Positions 7,773 to 18,382 of a stretch of 57,504 bases of DNA are shown piece after piece; the first letter of the stretch is position 1, and each line of letters begins with the position of its first letter. Origin of the DNA: an uncultured bacterium. Its GTDB lineage: Bacteria; Omnitrophota; Gorgyraeia; Ghiorseimicrobiales; Ghiorseimicrobiaceae. Position numbers and translations under genes: made by a program. The notes under the pieces are model-generated. The model did not search any database. It was not told where the DNA came from and worked only from the letters and a program-made list of their open reading frames with translations. The stretch spans positions 1 through 57,504 of the forward strand of contig CAJVXN010000009.1 of NCBI GenBank assembly GCA_913009335.1. Direction: 5' to 3'.

Positions 7773-10700
7773 ATGCCTAAAAGGACTGATATAAACAAAA
7801 TTTTAATTATTGGATCAGGGCCGATTGTTATCGGACAGGCCTGTGAGTTTGATTATTCCGGGACTCAAGCCTTGAAGGCGTTAAAGGAAGAAGGATATAA
7901 GGTCGTATTAATAAATTCCAATCCCGCAACGATTATGACCGATCCTCAGTTTGCTGATGCGACCTATATTGAGCCGATTACTCCTGAGATAATTGAGAAA
8001 ATTATTATTAAAGAAAGGCCCGATGCGCTCCTGCCTACGTTAGGAGGGCAGACCGGTTTAAATACAGCTATGGAGATAGCAAAGAGAGGAATATTAAAAA
8101 AATACAATGTTGAGCTTATTGGAGCAAATGAAGAGATTATTGCCAAGGCAGAAGATCGTAATTTATTCAAGCAGGCAATGGAAAAAATAGGCTTGGATTT
8201 ACCGTGTAGCAGGCAATGCGGTAATAAAAAAGAAGCAAGAGAAACGCTCGCTGAGCTTGGCCTGCCTATTGTAATCAGGCCGAGTTTTACATTGGGGGGG
8301 ACAGGCGGAGGTATCGCGCGCACAGAAGAAGAGTTTGAAGAATTGGTCAGCCGCGGGATTGATTATAGCCCGGTTAATACGATATTAGTCGAGGAATCTA
8401 TTTTAGGTTGGAAGGAGTATGAGCTTGAGGTGATGCGTGATTGTAAAGATAATGTAGTAATTATCTGCTCTATTGAAAATTTTGATCCTATGGGAGTACA
8501 TACCGGAGATTCTATTACTGTTGCCCCTGCTCAAACTTTGACCGACGTAGAATACCAAATAATGCGTGATGCGTCGCTTAAAGCAATGCGTGAAATAGGA
8601 GTTGAAACAGGGGGGGCAAATATTCAGTTTGCCGTCGATCCTAAAACCGGGAGAATGGTGGTGATAGAGGTAAATCCCCGTGTTTCGCGTTCATCAGCTC
8701 TGGCATCAAAGGCAACGGGCTTTCCTATTGCTAAAATTGCAGCTAAGCTTGCTGTGGGATATACTCTTGATGAAATACCTAATGATATCACAAAAGAAAC
8801 ACCCGCGTCTTTTGAACCGACAATAGATTATTGCGTGGTTAAAATCCCGCGGTTTACTTTTGAGAAATTTGCCGGATCAGATACGACCCTGGGAACTTCA
8901 ATGAAATCTGTAGGTGAAACAATGGCAATCGGCAGGACTTTCAAGGAAGCTCTGCAGAAGGGGTTAAGAGGTTTAGAGATAAAGCGTAATGGCTTAGATA
9001 GTATTATAGAGAAGAATCAAATTTCTAAATCGCAATTAGAAGATAAACTTAAAAAGCCTAATGCCGAAAGGATATTTTATATAGCCGATGCTTTACGTTC
9101 AGGATTAGATATTGAAAAGATATTTTCTTTGACCCAAATTGACAGATGGTTTTTGCATAACATAAAAGAAATCGTGGAGCTTGAAGAAGAATTAAAAAAA
9201 TCTAAGATTTCTTCAATCTCTAGGGAATTATTGTTAAAGGCAAAACAGTTTGGTTTTTCCGATAAGCAGCTTGCGGAGTTTTGGGGTAGCGATGAAGAAT
9301 CTTTACGCGCACTGCGTAAAAAACATAAGGTAGAGACAACCTATAAACTTGTTGATACCTGTTCGGCAGAATTTGAGGCTTATACACCTTATTTTTATTC
9401 TACCTATGAAACAGAAGATGAAACGCGAATATCTGATAAGAAGAAGATAATGATTTTAGGCGGTGGTCCAAATAGGATTGGCCAGGGTATTGAGTTTGAT
9501 TATTGCTGCGTACACGCATCTTTCGCTTTAAAAGAAGAAGGCTATGAGACAATAATGATAAATTCTAATCCAGAGACAGTATCCACTGATTATGATACAT
9601 CGGATAAACTTTATTTTGAGCCGCTAACATATGAAGATGTATTAAATATCTGTGACAAAGAAAAACCGGACGGCATAATTGTGCAATTAGGAGGGCAGAC
9701 ACCGCTTAATTTAGCCTTAAGTTTACAAAAAGCGGGCATGAAGATTATTGGAACGAGTCCTGAGTCCATAGATGTTGCCGAAGACAGAGAAAAATTCAAG
9801 CAGCTTTTACATAAACTAAATCTCATTCAGCCGAATAACGCAACAGCATTTACTTTAGCCGAGGCTAAAAAGATTGCGAGCGCAATCGGTTATCCTGTTT
9901 TAGTGAGGCCTTCTTATGTTCTGGGTGGGCGTGCCATGGAAATAGTTTATTCTGAAGAATTGCTTAAGAAGTATATAGAAGAGGCGCTTTCTGTCTCGGG
10001 TAAGCATCCGGTATTAATAGATAAGTTTTTGGAAGATGCTATTGAAGTAGATGTTGATATGATCGCTGATGGGGAGACTTTTGTTGTGGGAGGTATTTTA
10101 GAACACATTGAAGAAGCAGGTGTTCATTCAGGAGACGCGGCAATGGTGCTGCCGCCTCATAGTCTAACAGATACGATGATCGATCGGATAAGGAGCGCAA
10201 CCGTTGCTCTGGCAGGTGAATTAAAGGTGATAGGTCTGATGAATATTCAGTATGCTGTTAAAGATGATACATTGTATGTTTTGGAAGTTAATCCTCGAGC
10301 ATCACGTACAGTGCCGTTTGTCTCTAAAGCAATAGGAGTGCCTCTGGCAAAGTTAGCAGCAAAAGTAATGGCAGGTGCTAAATTAAAAGACTTAGGATTT
10401 ACTCAAGAGATTATTCCGAAATATTCATGCGTAAAAGAATCGGTATTTCCTTTTAACAGATTCCCCGGTGTTGATATTATGCTGGGCCCCGAGATGAAAT
10501 CAACAGGCGAGGTTATGGGGATAGATGTAGATTTTGGCAAAGCCTTTTTAAAGAGCCAGCTTGCTGCCGGTCAAAAACTTCCAACGCATGGCACGGTATT
10601 TATCAGTGTAAAAGATAAAGATAAGCCGGGTATTGTTGATATTGCCAAAAAAATATCCGATTTCGGTTTTGAGATCGTAGCAACAAGTGGCACGCAAAAA

Positions 10701-10985
10701 ATATTAAAAGATAACAATGTTAATGCCAGACTTCTTAAAAAATTAAATGAGGGATCGCCGAATACGTTAGATTTATTAAAAGAAAACAAAATTGATTTAA
10801 TTATTAATACGTCATCGGGTAGAGTTCCCAGGGCCGATGAGATAAAAATCCGCTCTTACGCCATAATGCACCAGGTGCCTTGTATTACCACTGTTCCCGG
10901 AGCCCTTGCTTCAGTAAATGGTATTGAGACTTTAATAAAACATCAATTAGATGTAAAATCATTACAACATCACCAGAATGCTTAA
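7773..10985 (+). CDS. carB: Carbamoyl-phosphate synthase large subunit
   Basis: Makes carbamoyl phosphate from bicarbonate, ammonia and two ATP. The 1070-residue chain has the expected duplicated ATP-grasp architecture. The first half starts [20 protein letters not shown] and carries the glycine-rich [14 protein letters not shown]. The second half repeats these as [20 protein letters not shown] and [13 protein letters not shown]. The C-terminal MGS-like allosteric domain begins around [14 protein letters not shown] (residue 945 on), the site where UMP or ornithine acts in other bacteria. The end overlaps dcd by 8 bases, so the genes are translationally coupled. Confidence 0.98.
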   Translation: MPKRTDINKILIIGSGPIVIGQACEFDYSGTQALKALKEEGYKVVLINSNPATIMTDPQFADATYIEPITPEIIEKIIIKERPDALLPTLGGQTGLNTAMEIAKRGILKKYNVELIGANEEIIAKAEDRNLFKQAMEKIGLDLPCSRQCGNKKEARETLAELGLPIVIRPSFTLGGTGGGIARTEEEFEELVSRGIDYSPVNTILVEESILGWKEYELEVMRDCKDNVVIICSIENFDPMGVHTGDSITVAPAQTLTDVEYQIMRDASLKAMREIGVETGGANIQFAVDPKTGRMVVIEVNPRVSRSSALASKATGFPIAKIAAKLAVGYTLDEIPNDITKETPASFEPTIDYCVVKIPRFTFEKFAGSDTTLGTSMKSVGETMAIGRTFKEALQKGLRGLEIKRNGLDSIIEKNQISKSQLEDKLKKPNAERIFYIADALRSGLDIEKIFSLTQIDRWFLHNIKEIVELEEELKKSKISSISRELLLKAKQFGFSDKQLAEFWGSDEESLRALRKKHKVETTYKLVDTCSAEFEAYTPYFYSTYETEDETRISDKKKIMILGGGPNRIGQGIEFDYCCVHASFALKEEGYETIMINSNPETVSTDYDTSDKLYFEPLTYEDVLNICDKEKPDGIIVQLGGQTPLNLALSLQKAGMKIIGTSPESIDVAEDREKFKQLLHKLNLIQPNNATAFTLAEAKKIASAIGYPVLVRPSYVLGGRAMEIVYSEELLKKYIEEALSVSGKHPVLIDKFLEDAIEVDVDMIADGETFVVGGILEHIEEAGVHSGDAAMVLPPHSLTDTMIDRIRSATVALAGELKVIGLMNIQYAVKDDTLYVLEVNPRASRTVPFVSKAIGVPLAKLAAKVMAGAKLKDLGFTQEIIPKYSCVKESVFPFNRFPGVDIMLGPEMKSTGEVMGIDVDFGKAFLKSQLAAGQKLPTHGTVFISVKDKDKPGIVDIAKKISDFGFEIVATSGTQKILKDNNVNARLLKKLNEGSPNTLDLLKENKIDLIINTSSGRVPRADEIKIRSYAIMHQVPCITTVPGALASVNGIETLIKHQLDVKSLQHHQNA

Positions 10986-11487
10986 TAAAGAAAAGATAAA
11001 GACTTTAGTAGATAAAAATAATTTAATCGAAAATTATATTAATCTGGATAAGCAGCTTACTCCTAACGGGTTTGATCTAACGCTTGCGGATATTTTTGAG
11101 TTTAAGACTCCTGGCGCGTTAGATTTTTCCAATAAGGAAAGAGTTGTGCCTGAGGGTAAAAAATTAATGCCTGAGAAGAAAAATCAGCAGGATAAATTCG
11201 GCTGGTGGAATTTAAAAAAAGGCACCTATCGGGTAAGGACAAATGAAACAGTTAATATGCCTAATGATTTGACTGCTTTGGCTTTTAGCCGCACATCTCT
11301 TATGCGCATGGGCGCTTATACAGTACACGGTGTTTGGGATGCGGGATTTTGCGGCAGGAGCGAATTTATCTTAACGGTCCAGAATCCCGAAGGCATCTCT
11401 TTAAAACAGAATGCTCGCATCGCACAGCTTGTTTTTTTTGTAACCGATGAAACAGAAGGCTATAACGGGATTTATCAGGAAAAGTAA
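10978..11487 (+). CDS. dcd: dCTP deaminase / dUTPase family protein
   Basis: A 169-residue trimeric dUTPase-fold protein. The core [20 protein letters not shown] followed by [16 protein letters not shown] resembles the dCTP deaminase and DCD-DUT branch, which turns dCTP into dUTP or dUMP, the precursor of dTMP. Which activity it has (deaminase, dUTPase or both) cannot be fixed by eye. It starts inside the last codons of carB and ends 9 bases before mutM. Its place in a UMP operon links ribonucleotide and thymidylate precursor supply. Confidence 0.85.
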   Translation: MLNKEKIKTLVDKNNLIENYINLDKQLTPNGFDLTLADIFEFKTPGALDFSNKERVVPEGKKLMPEKKNQQDKFGWWNLKKGTYRVRTNETVNMPNDLTALAFSRTSLMRMGAYTVHGVWDAGFCGRSEFILTVQNPEGISLKQNARIAQLVFFVTDETEGYNGIYQEK

Positions 11488-11496
11488 GGATTAAAA

Positions 11497-12297
11497 ATGC
11501 CTGAGTTGCCAGAAGTTGAAACAATAAAAAGAGAATTAAATAAAGATATCATAGGAAAAAAGATAGTTGATGTAGTTATTAAAAATCCCAAAGTCATTAA
11601 GCAGATAACTCCCGCGAAATTTTCTTCCCAAATAAAAAATTCAAGCATAAAACAAATTATAAGAAAAGGCAAGATCTTGATATTCGGCCTTTCAACAGGT
11701 AAGTTTTTAGTGATACATCTGCGAATGACGGGGCAGTTGGTTTTCCCCGGGAATAAGGAAAAAAGCAGGGTAAGTTTTGTTTTTTCCAATAAGAAGATAC
11801 TTGATTTTAATGATAGCCGCCTTTTAGGCGAATTAAAGCTGATGGATGACTGGCGTAATTTGAAATTTATTAAAGAATTAGGCCCGGAACCCTTTGAAAT
11901 CAATGAGACTGTTTTTGGAAAAATGCTTGGTGCTAAAAAGACAAAGATAAAGCCATTGCTTCTAGATCAGAAGTTTATTGCCGGTATAGGGAATTTATAT
12001 GCAGCAGAGGTTTTATTTCGTTCGCGCGTTTATCCTGAACGACCGGCTTCTTCATTATCAAGTAAAGAAAAGAAGTTACTTTTTAAAGAAATAAAAGATA
12101 CGTTAAGGGAGGCAATAAAATGCGGAGGATCATCTATTGATCAATATGTCCGCCTTTCCGGGAAGCGCGGTAATTATGCCGCTCACCATAAAGTATACAA
12201 TAGAAAGGATAAGCCTTGTTTTGTATGTAAAACTCCCGTAAAGAGGATGGTTCAGGGTGGTAGGGGGACATATTTTTGCCCAAAGTGCCAAAAGTAG
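11497..12297 (+). CDS. mutM: Formamidopyrimidine-DNA glycosylase
   Basis: Bifunctional DNA glycosylase/AP lyase that removes 8-oxoguanine and ring-opened purines. The 266-residue protein begins MPELPEVETIKREL, where Pro2 is the catalytic amine and Glu3 the general acid. It has the H2TH region with KFIAGIGNLYAAEVLFR and a C-terminal zinc finger, CFVCKTPVKRMVQGG then YFCPKC (four Cys). All catalytic features are intact. It is embedded in the pyr operon between dcd and pyrK with short gaps. Confidence 0.97.
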   Translation: MPELPEVETIKRELNKDIIGKKIVDVVIKNPKVIKQITPAKFSSQIKNSSIKQIIRKGKILIFGLSTGKFLVIHLRMTGQLVFPGNKEKSRVSFVFSNKKILDFNDSRLLGELKLMDDWRNLKFIKELGPEPFEINETVFGKMLGAKKTKIKPLLLDQKFIAGIGNLYAAEVLFRSRVYPERPASSLSSKEKKLLFKEIKDTLREAIKCGGSSIDQYVRLSGKRGNYAAHHKVYNRKDKPCFVCKTPVKRMVQGGRGTYFCPKCQK

Positions 12298-12319
12298 AGC
12301 TTAAGAAGAGGAGAGATAT

Positions 12320-13147
12320 TTGACTTCAAAGATTTATCAGAAAAATGCAACGATTATTGATAATTTTCGAATTAACGGTGGTTATTATAAGCTGATTTTA
12401 GCGACTCCGGAAATTGCTGATAGAATTATTCCGGGTCAGTTTGTGCATATACGCATTAATGATAAAACAGACCCTTTGTTACGAAGGCCGTTTAGTGTGC
12501 ATAGGGTGATTAAAAATAAAGGAAAGTTTAATAAGGGCCAGATTGAAATTCTTTATGGAATAGTCGGAAGGGGTACTGAAATTTTATCTAAGGTATCTCC
12601 TAAAAAAAAGTTGGATATATTGGGCCCGTTAGGTAATGGATTTAAGATAGGTTCAGAGTATTCGACACATATACTTATAGCAGGTGGTATGGGGGTGGCA
12701 CCGCTTATGTTTCTCGCGGAAAGATTATCTAAAGCTAAAGCAAAAAATCCTAAGCAAAAAATCGTTGTTTTAATCGGCGCACAAACTAAGCGTAAGATTT
12801 TCTGCGAAAAGGAATTTAAAAAACTAGGCTGTGATATAAGAATCTCAACGGATGACGGCTCAAATGGTTTCAAGGGGAGGGTTACCAGTCAGCTAACGCA
12901 AATACTGCCGCTGTTTAAAAATCAAGCATCAATGATATATGCTTGCGGGCCTGAAGCGATGCATAGGGCGCTTGCTTTAATCGCGCGCCAGAATAATATA
13001 CGCGCGCAGATTTCTCTTGAGACATATATGGCTTGTGGTTTTGGAGTCTGTATGGGATGTACTACGAATACATCTGGCGGCTATAAATTGGTTTGTAAGG
13101 ATGGGCCTGTTTTTGACGCAAATGATATAGTGTGGCCGCAAAATTAG
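12320..13147 (+). CDS. pyrK: Dihydroorotate dehydrogenase B electron-transfer subunit
   Basis: PyrK passes electrons from PyrD FMN to NAD+ through FAD and a [2Fe-2S] cluster. The 275-residue protein has the FAD-binding motif LLRRPFSVHRV near residue 55, the NAD-domain motif ILIAGGMGVAPLMFLAERL, and the cluster Cys residues in CGFGVCMGCTTN plus LVCKDGPVF. It starts at TTG 12320 behind a strong purine-rich AAGAGGAGAG; no ATG is available near it. Its presence shows that PyrD is the NAD-dependent class 1B enzyme. Confidence 0.95.
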   Translation: MTSKIYQKNATIIDNFRINGGYYKLILATPEIADRIIPGQFVHIRINDKTDPLLRRPFSVHRVIKNKGKFNKGQIEILYGIVGRGTEILSKVSPKKKLDILGPLGNGFKIGSEYSTHILIAGGMGVAPLMFLAERLSKAKAKNPKQKIVVLIGAQTKRKIFCEKEFKKLGCDIRISTDDGSNGFKGRVTSQLTQILPLFKNQASMIYACGPEAMHRALALIARQNNIRAQISLETYMACGFGVCMGCTTNTSGGYKLVCKDGPVFDANDIVWPQN

Positions 13148-13221
13148 AAAAGTTGTCAGTTTTACGGCTCTCGGCCAAATAAAGGAATTAAATAGATTAT
13201 ACTATTATTTTGTTAACTATA

Positions 13222-13230
13222 TGATATAAT
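13222..13230 (+). promoter_or_regulatory. Extended -10 promoter within the pyr cluster
   Basis: TGATATAAT is an extended -10 element (TG-N-TATAAT), 39 bases upstream of the ATG at 13269. No good -35 is present, as is normal for this class. It could provide constitutive expression of the duplicated membrane protein, pyrD and pyrF independently of the PyrR attenuator. Confidence 0.5.
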
Positions 13231-13268
13231 AGAGGTTAATATAACTAGGCAAAAGAAAGGAGAAGTTT

Positions 13269-13787
13269 ATGGAGGCATTAGAAAACGCAATCCATTTTCT
13301 ACCTACGATTGTATGCGCGGTTACTTTTATTCTGGGGGCAATTTTTGTTTTTAAGCCGACATTGCTGCAAGGATTGAGTCATCGGTTAAATCAACGCGTC
13401 TTTGTTACCAATAAGCTTCAGGAGAGCCTAGATACAGAAAGAGATTCTGATGAATGGATTATAAAAAATAGTAAAATGATCGGTGCGCTATTTGTTATTT
13501 TTGCATTTATTATATTATTACAGATGCTTGGTGAGCCGATCGTCCAAGCTCCTGTAACTATAGGAATAATTACTGCTGTTTTGGGATTAATTTTTCTTCT
13601 TAAGCCATCGCTAATTCATAAAACCAGTAACAAGTTAAACAAAAATGTTTTTGTCGTAGAAAAACTCTACCATGCTCTAGAGAGGGAAAGAAATGCCGAC
13701 GAGTGGATTATGAAGAATAGTAAAACAATCGGCATCGTATTTGTTATTTTAGCAGTTATTGTGTTAATGCAGATAATAATTATCTAA
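13269..13787 (+). CDS. Internally duplicated four-helix membrane protein, unknown function
   Basis: A 172-residue protein made of two homologous halves of about 80 residues. Each half has a hydrophobic helix, an FKPTLLQ/LKPSLIH segment, a polar stretch with LNQRVFVTNKL or LNKNVFVVEKL, the motif DEWIIKNSK/DEWIMKNSK, and a second hydrophobic helix. Four membrane segments are predicted, with the conserved polar loops probably on the same face. I recognise no named family. AAGGAG at 13257-13262 supports the start. It sits between pyrK and pyrD, 3 bases before pyrD, behind its own extended -10 promoter. Confidence 0.8.
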   Translation: MEALENAIHFLPTIVCAVTFILGAIFVFKPTLLQGLSHRLNQRVFVTNKLQESLDTERDSDEWIIKNSKMIGALFVIFAFIILLQMLGEPIVQAPVTIGIITAVLGLIFLLKPSLIHKTSNKLNKNVFVVEKLYHALERERNADEWIMKNSKTIGIVFVILAVIVLMQIIII

Positions 13788-13790
13788 TGA

Positions 13791-14714
13791 ATGAATACCG
13801 CTATTTCTTTAGGAACTCTTCGGTTAAAAAATCCTGTTTTGGTTGCCTCCGGAACTTTTGGCTACGCTGAAGAATTTAAAAATTTAATAAAAGTAGAGAG
13901 ATTAGGAGCGCTTGTTACAAAAACAATTACGCTTTGTCCCCGCCAAGGAAATCTTCCTCCCCGTATTGCTGAAACACCTTCAGGAATGCTTAATTCTATC
14001 GGCCTGGAAAATAAAGGCCTTGATAATTTTATCAAGGAGAAACTCCCCCACCTTAAGAAATTAGATACCCCTATAGTGGTAAGTATTGCCGGAGAGAGTT
14101 TGAATGAATATGCTGAATTAGCAAAAAAATTGAGCCTAAAAGGTATATCGGCATTAGAATTAAATTTGTCCTGTCCGAATATAAAAGCCGCAAAGATTAA
14201 GAATCAGAGAGGAACACTTATTTCCCAGGATGCATCTGCTACATACAAAGTGATAAAAGCTGTACGCAGGAGTACAAAAAAGACTATTATTGCAAAACTT
14301 ACTCCGAATGTAGGAGATATTAGTTTGATTGCAAGGGCAGCTGAGGATGCGGGAGCGGATAGCATATCTTTAGTGAATACTTTTTTAGCGATGAGCATTG
14401 ATATTAAGTCAAAAAAACCTAAGCTTGCTAATATTACCGGAGGATTAAGCGGCCCGGCAATAAAGCCTATTGCTCTACGTATGGTTTGGGAGGTGGCGAG
14501 AGCCGTAAAAATTCCTGTTGTAGGTTGTGGCGGGATAATGACGGCATCTGATGCAATTGAATTTATCATTGCCGGTGCGCGTGCTGTGCAAATAGGTACG
14601 GCAAATTTTGTAAATCCTAAAGCAGCTACGGATATTATTTTAGGCATCAAAGACTATATGCGCATTAATAAGATAACAAATATAAATAAATTAATCGGGA
14701 GCCTGAAAGTTTAA
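13791..14714 (+). CDS. pyrD: Dihydroorotate dehydrogenase, class 1B catalytic subunit
   Basis: Oxidises dihydroorotate to orotate with FMN, working with PyrK. The 307-residue TIM barrel has the N-terminal LKNPVLVASGTFGY, ELNLSCPNIK (substrate loop), TVNT-like SLVNTFLAMSID, GGLSGPAIKPIALR and the FMN-phosphate segment VGCGGIMTASDA. A Cys in the active-site loop replaces the Ser of class 2, consistent with class 1B, and the protein lacks a membrane anchor. Its stop TAA shares a base with the ATG of pyrF (TAATG). Confidence 0.96.
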   Translation: MNTAISLGTLRLKNPVLVASGTFGYAEEFKNLIKVERLGALVTKTITLCPRQGNLPPRIAETPSGMLNSIGLENKGLDNFIKEKLPHLKKLDTPIVVSIAGESLNEYAELAKKLSLKGISALELNLSCPNIKAAKIKNQRGTLISQDASATYKVIKAVRRSTKKTIIAKLTPNVGDISLIARAAEDAGADSISLVNTFLAMSIDIKSKKPKLANITGGLSGPAIKPIALRMVWEVARAVKIPVVGCGGIMTASDAIEFIIAGARAVQIGTANFVNPKAATDIILGIKDYMRINKITNINKLIGSLKV

Positions 14715-15403
14715 TGGAAAAATCAAAGACCGGGTTAATTGTTGCTTTAGATGTTGATAATCTTTCCAAAGCAGAGGAGTTTATTGATTTACTTTATCCG
14801 GAAGTTGAGATTTTTAAAATAGGCAGTCAGCTTTTTACCCTTTATGGGCCAGAAGTTGTGAAAATGGTACATAAAAAAGGTGCAAAGGTTTTTCTGGATT
14901 TGAAATTTCATGATATTCCCAATACAGTAGCAAATGCAGCGATTGCCGCAACGCGCCTGAATGTGTTTATGTTCAATGTGCATGCTCAGGGTGGCCTTGA
15001 AATGATGAAGAGGACCAAAGAGGCAGCGGAGGTTGAGGCTAATAAATTAGGCGCAAAACCCCCTTTAATTATTGGAGTTACAGTCTTGACAAGTACATCT
15101 GAGAATAGTACAATAAAACCTCTTGTGGCAACGCTTACAGAGGATGTGGATAAGGCAGGATTAGATGGTGTGGTTGCATCAGTAAAAGAGGCAGGTTTTA
15201 TTCGTAGCAATTTCGGCAGTAAATTTATAATTGTTACTCCTGGCATAAGGCTTAAAAATGCTACTAATGATGATCAGAAGCGGATAGCAACACCCCTTGA
15301 TGCAGTAGAAGCCGGAGCAAATTATATTGTTGTAGGAAGACCGATATTGAACTCTTCTAAGCCCAAAGAAACAGCAAAGCTAATCCTTGCACAATTAAAC
15401 TAA
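14714..15403 (+). CDS. pyrF: Orotidine 5'-phosphate decarboxylase
   Basis: Last enzyme of the pathway, OMP to UMP. The 229-residue barrel has LIVALDVDN, the catalytic Lys-Asp network in FLDLKFHDIPNTVANA, IIVTPGIRL near residue 175 and GANYIVVGRPI, all family hallmarks. It is translationally coupled to pyrD by a one-base TAATG overlap. Its substrate comes from orotate phosphoribosyltransferase, but no pyrE lies in the cluster or in the window, so that gene must be elsewhere. Confidence 0.97.
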   Translation: MEKSKTGLIVALDVDNLSKAEEFIDLLYPEVEIFKIGSQLFTLYGPEVVKMVHKKGAKVFLDLKFHDIPNTVANAAIAATRLNVFMFNVHAQGGLEMMKRTKEAAEVEANKLGAKPPLIIGVTVLTSTSENSTIKPLVATLTEDVDKAGLDGVVASVKEAGFIRSNFGSKFIIVTPGIRLKNATNDDQKRIATPLDAVEAGANYIVVGRPILNSSKPKETAKLILAQLN

Positions 15404-15411
15404 GTAATTTT

Positions 15412-15479
15412 ATCTGATTGAAAAACAAAGAAGATATTTTCTTCTAGATATGCAATCAGATTTCGTATCTATAGATACG
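15412..15479 (+). repeat. Inverted repeats between pyrF and the V-ATPase genes
   Basis: ATCTGATTG (15412-15420) pairs with CAATCAGAT (15453-15461), enclosing an inner AAGAAGA/TTCTTCT hairpin. A perfect 16-base palindrome CGTATCTATAGATACG follows at 15464-15479. There is no T-tract, so this is not a typical intrinsic terminator. It may be an operator or an RNA structure at the operon boundary. Confidence 0.5.
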
Positions 15480-15539
15480 TAATCACGCATATCAATATTT
15501 ATAGAGATTGTGTGTTTGTTAAAGGGGGGTAATTAAGAG

Positions 15540-16148
15540 ATGGAAGTAAAATTAGAGAGTCTAATCGCAAAAATAAAGAAAGATGGCGTAGAAGAAGCTA
15601 AGAAGGCAGCTGATAAAATTATTCAAGATGCCTGTTGTGAGGCTGTATCTATTATAGATGAGGCTAAGCGTAAGGCAGAAGAACAATTAGAGGGATCTCG
15701 TAAGTCTTTAGAAAAACTTAAAAATAATACCGAGAATTCTCTTAGGCAGGCAGCGCGGGATCTAGTGTTGGTATTAAAACAGGAAATAACTACCCTTTTT
15801 GATAATATTCTTAAGCGCAAGGTAGCCGATGAGCTTGATGTTGAATTCGTAAAAGAGCTTATTGTGCGAATAATCGATAACTGGGCACAGAAAAAAGATG
15901 TAGCGCTCGAGGCATTAGTTAATAAAGTAGATAAGAAAAAATTAGAAGATTTACTTTTATCTCAATTTAAATCCCAGGTTAAGGATATAGTGGAAATAAA
16001 GATAGCTAAATCCATAGATAGGGGTTTTCGTATTGGTATAAAAGGAGAAGATGTTTATTATGATTTTACTGATGAGAGCATTTTAGAGTCATTAAAAGAA
16101 TTTCTAAATCCACAAATAGTTAAAATTTTAGATAAAAATAATGGATAA
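15540..16148 (+). CDS. atpE: V-type ATPase subunit E (peripheral stalk)
   Basis: Subunit E forms the peripheral stalk that holds the V1 head against the membrane part. The 202-residue protein has a long charged N-terminal coiled coil (VEEAKKAADKIIQDACCEAV, DEAKRKAEEQ) and a compact C-terminal domain with GFRIGIKGEDVYYDFTDES, as in bacterial and archaeal E subunits. It is first in the E-DUF2764-A-B-D-I-K order and overlaps the next gene by 8 bases. AAGGGGGG at 15519-15526 lies some distance upstream of the ATG. Confidence 0.88.
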   Translation: MEVKLESLIAKIKKDGVEEAKKAADKIIQDACCEAVSIIDEAKRKAEEQLEGSRKSLEKLKNNTENSLRQAARDLVLVLKQEITTLFDNILKRKVADELDVEFVKELIVRIIDNWAQKKDVALEALVNKVDKKKLEDLLLSQFKSQVKDIVEIKIAKSIDRGFRIGIKGEDVYYDFTDESILESLKEFLNPQIVKILDKNNG

Positions 16149-16638
16149 ATATTATTATTTTGCATCAGAGCTTTCATTGCTTGATTTTGGCAAAGATTCC
16201 TTCATCAATTGTGATTCTTTTTTAACAGAGGCCAGGAAATGGATGAGTGATAAAGATTTTAAAATGCTTGAAAGTGTTGATATCAACGATTTTTATCAAA
16301 ATAAAAAAGACACAGCTTTGGTGCGAAAATATAAACATTTCGAAATGTCTTTAAGGGAAGATCTTTTTTTTAAAAGAAAACCTCAGGAATTATCCGGGCA
16401 GCACAGAATACCTGAAGTTTTGGAACCATCCATTTTAGAAGGATCTCCTTTAGAAGTAGAAAAAAAACTTCTACGTCTTAGATGGAATTTTATTGAGGAA
16501 TGCGCTGAGGAACATTATTTTGATTTAGGATTTTTTATTTTTTATTTTTTAAAACTGCAGATTTTGCAAAAGTTATTTATTTTTGATAAAGAAAAGGGCT
16601 TAGGCGCCTTTGATAGATTATGTGAGGTTAAGGTATGA
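16141..16638 (+). CDS. DUF2764 V-ATPase-associated protein
   Basis: A 165-residue protein of the DUF2764 family, which is found only between subunits E and A in V-ATPase operons of Chlamydiae, Spirochaetes and Bacteroidetes-like lineages. It starts [19 protein letters not shown], with several conserved acidic/aromatic segments ([20 protein letters not shown] near the C-terminus). Its position suggests that it takes the place of the missing subunit C as a rotor-stalk or connector component. That role is inference from context. It overlaps both neighbours by 4 to 8 bases. Confidence 0.82.
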   Translation: MDKYYYFASELSLLDFGKDSFINCDSFLTEARKWMSDKDFKMLESVDINDFYQNKKDTALVRKYKHFEMSLREDLFFKRKPQELSGQHRIPEVLEPSILEGSPLEVEKKLLRLRWNFIEECAEEHYFDLGFFIFYFLKLQILQKLFIFDKEKGLGAFDRLCEVKV

Positions 16639-18377
16639 GCAAACACAGAGGGAGTATAAAATCAATACACGGGAACATGATAACGGTTTCTTTTGGTGAT
16701 TCTATTATCCAAAACGAAGTTGGTTATGTTTTATGTGGAGAAGAACGCCTGATGGCAGAGGTGATCAGGATTTCCGGTGATACCGCTTTTATGCAGGTTT
16801 TTGAGGATACAAAAGGTATTAAGGTGGGAGATGAAGTAGAATTTTCAAAAAACATGCTTTCTGTGCAATTAGGGCCGGGTCTCTTGGGCCAGGTTTATGA
16901 TGGATTGCAGAACCTTCTTCCTGAGCTTGCAGAGCAGGTTGGCTTTTTCTTGCCCCGGGGAATGCAAGTTGACGCTTTAGATTTTAATAAAAAATGGCAT
17001 TTTACACCTTCTGTTAAAGTAAATAACAAGGTTACTAAAGGTATGGTGTTAGGCCATGTTCCTGAAGGGATATTTAAGCATTCAATAATGGTTCCTTTCG
17101 ATCTTGATGGAGAGTATGAAGTTACTTTTATAGCCAATAAAGGTGATTATGCCGCCAAGGATATAATTGTCCGGATTAAAAACGCAAGGGGCGAGATAAT
17201 TGAGCTGGATATGATTTTTGAATGGCCGATAAAAGTCCCAATAGATGCTTACCGAGAGAAGTTTACGCCAAAAGACCCTTTAATCACCAAGATACGTCTT
17301 ATTGATACTTTTTTCCCGGTGGCTAAAGGAGGGACTTATTGTATTCCGGGTCCTTTTGGCGCAGGTAAGACTGTCTTGCAGCAGCTTACGAGTCGTTATG
17401 CCGAGATTGATATTGTAATTATTGCTGCCTGCGGAGAGCGAGCAGGAGAGGTTGTTGAAACATTAAGAGAGTTTCCTAAGCTTTCAGATCCGCGCACGGG
17501 TAAATCATTGATGGAAAGAACTATTATAATTTGTAATACAAGTTCTATGCCGGTTGCAGCCCGCGATGCATCAGTATACACCGCAGCTACACTAGGAGAG
17601 TATTATCGACAGATGGGTTTGGATGTTTTGCTCCTTGCTGATTCGACTTCACGATGGGCCCAGGCAATGAGAGAGGTTTCCGGCAGACTAGAAGAGATTC
17701 CCGGAGAAGAAGCATACCCGGCATACCTAGAATCCCGTATTGCTGAATTTTATGAACGTTCAGGATTGGTTGAGCTGCATTCCGGAGAAAAAGGAAGCCT
17801 TACAATCGGAGGGACGGTAAGCCCTGCCGGCGGAAATTTCGATGAGCCGGTAACACAGGCAACCTTAAAAGTTGTTGGTGCGTTTCACGGTCTTTCCAGG
17901 GATAGGGCTAATGCCCGCCGTTTTCCATCCATAGATCCTCTTGAGAGTTGGTCCAGGTATAATAGTTTTGTCGATCCGCATTTATTAAAGAGAGCGCAAG
18001 ATGTTTTATCGCGCGGTAATGAAGTAGACCAGATGATGAAGGTTGTGGGGGAAGAAGGTACTTTAATGGAGGATTTTATTATTTATTTAAAGTCCGACTT
18101 TTTAGATAACGTATATTTACAGCAGAATGGTTTTGATAAAATAGATGCTGCCACAAGCCTAAAGAGACAGGAATATGTTTTTGGGAGAGTTACTTCTGTG
18201 TTAAATGAGGAATTTAACTTTGATAATAAAGATAAGGCGAGAGCAGTATTCTATGAATTAAGACAGTTATTTATAGATTGGAATTATAAAGAATTGGGAT
18301 CGGAAGAATTTAAAAAGCAAGAGGCAAAAATCGAAGAATTTGTTAATGCGCATAATGGAAGTAAGAAAGAGGGATAG
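16635..18377 (+). CDS. atpA: V-type ATPase catalytic subunit A
   Basis: Catalytic head subunit that hydrolyses or makes ATP. The 580-residue chain has the Walker A loop [12 protein letters not shown] near residue 240, the A-type non-homologous insert (residues 110-200), the catalytic [39 protein letters not shown] and [13 protein letters not shown]. These place it in the V/A-type family, not F-type alpha/beta. It overlaps the DUF2764 gene by 4 bases and is followed by subunit B after 5 bases. Subunits F, C and G are absent from the operon. Confidence 0.97.
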   Translation: MSKHRGSIKSIHGNMITVSFGDSIIQNEVGYVLCGEERLMAEVIRISGDTAFMQVFEDTKGIKVGDEVEFSKNMLSVQLGPGLLGQVYDGLQNLLPELAEQVGFFLPRGMQVDALDFNKKWHFTPSVKVNNKVTKGMVLGHVPEGIFKHSIMVPFDLDGEYEVTFIANKGDYAAKDIIVRIKNARGEIIELDMIFEWPIKVPIDAYREKFTPKDPLITKIRLIDTFFPVAKGGTYCIPGPFGAGKTVLQQLTSRYAEIDIVIIAACGERAGEVVETLREFPKLSDPRTGKSLMERTIIICNTSSMPVAARDASVYTAATLGEYYRQMGLDVLLLADSTSRWAQAMREVSGRLEEIPGEEAYPAYLESRIAEFYERSGLVELHSGEKGSLTIGGTVSPAGGNFDEPVTQATLKVVGAFHGLSRDRANARRFPSIDPLESWSRYNSFVDPHLLKRAQDVLSRGNEVDQMMKVVGEEGTLMEDFIIYLKSDFLDNVYLQQNGFDKIDAATSLKRQEYVFGRVTSVLNEEFNFDNKDKARAVFYELRQLFIDWNYKELGSEEFKKQEAKIEEFVNAHNGSKKEG

Positions 18378-18382
18378 TATAT

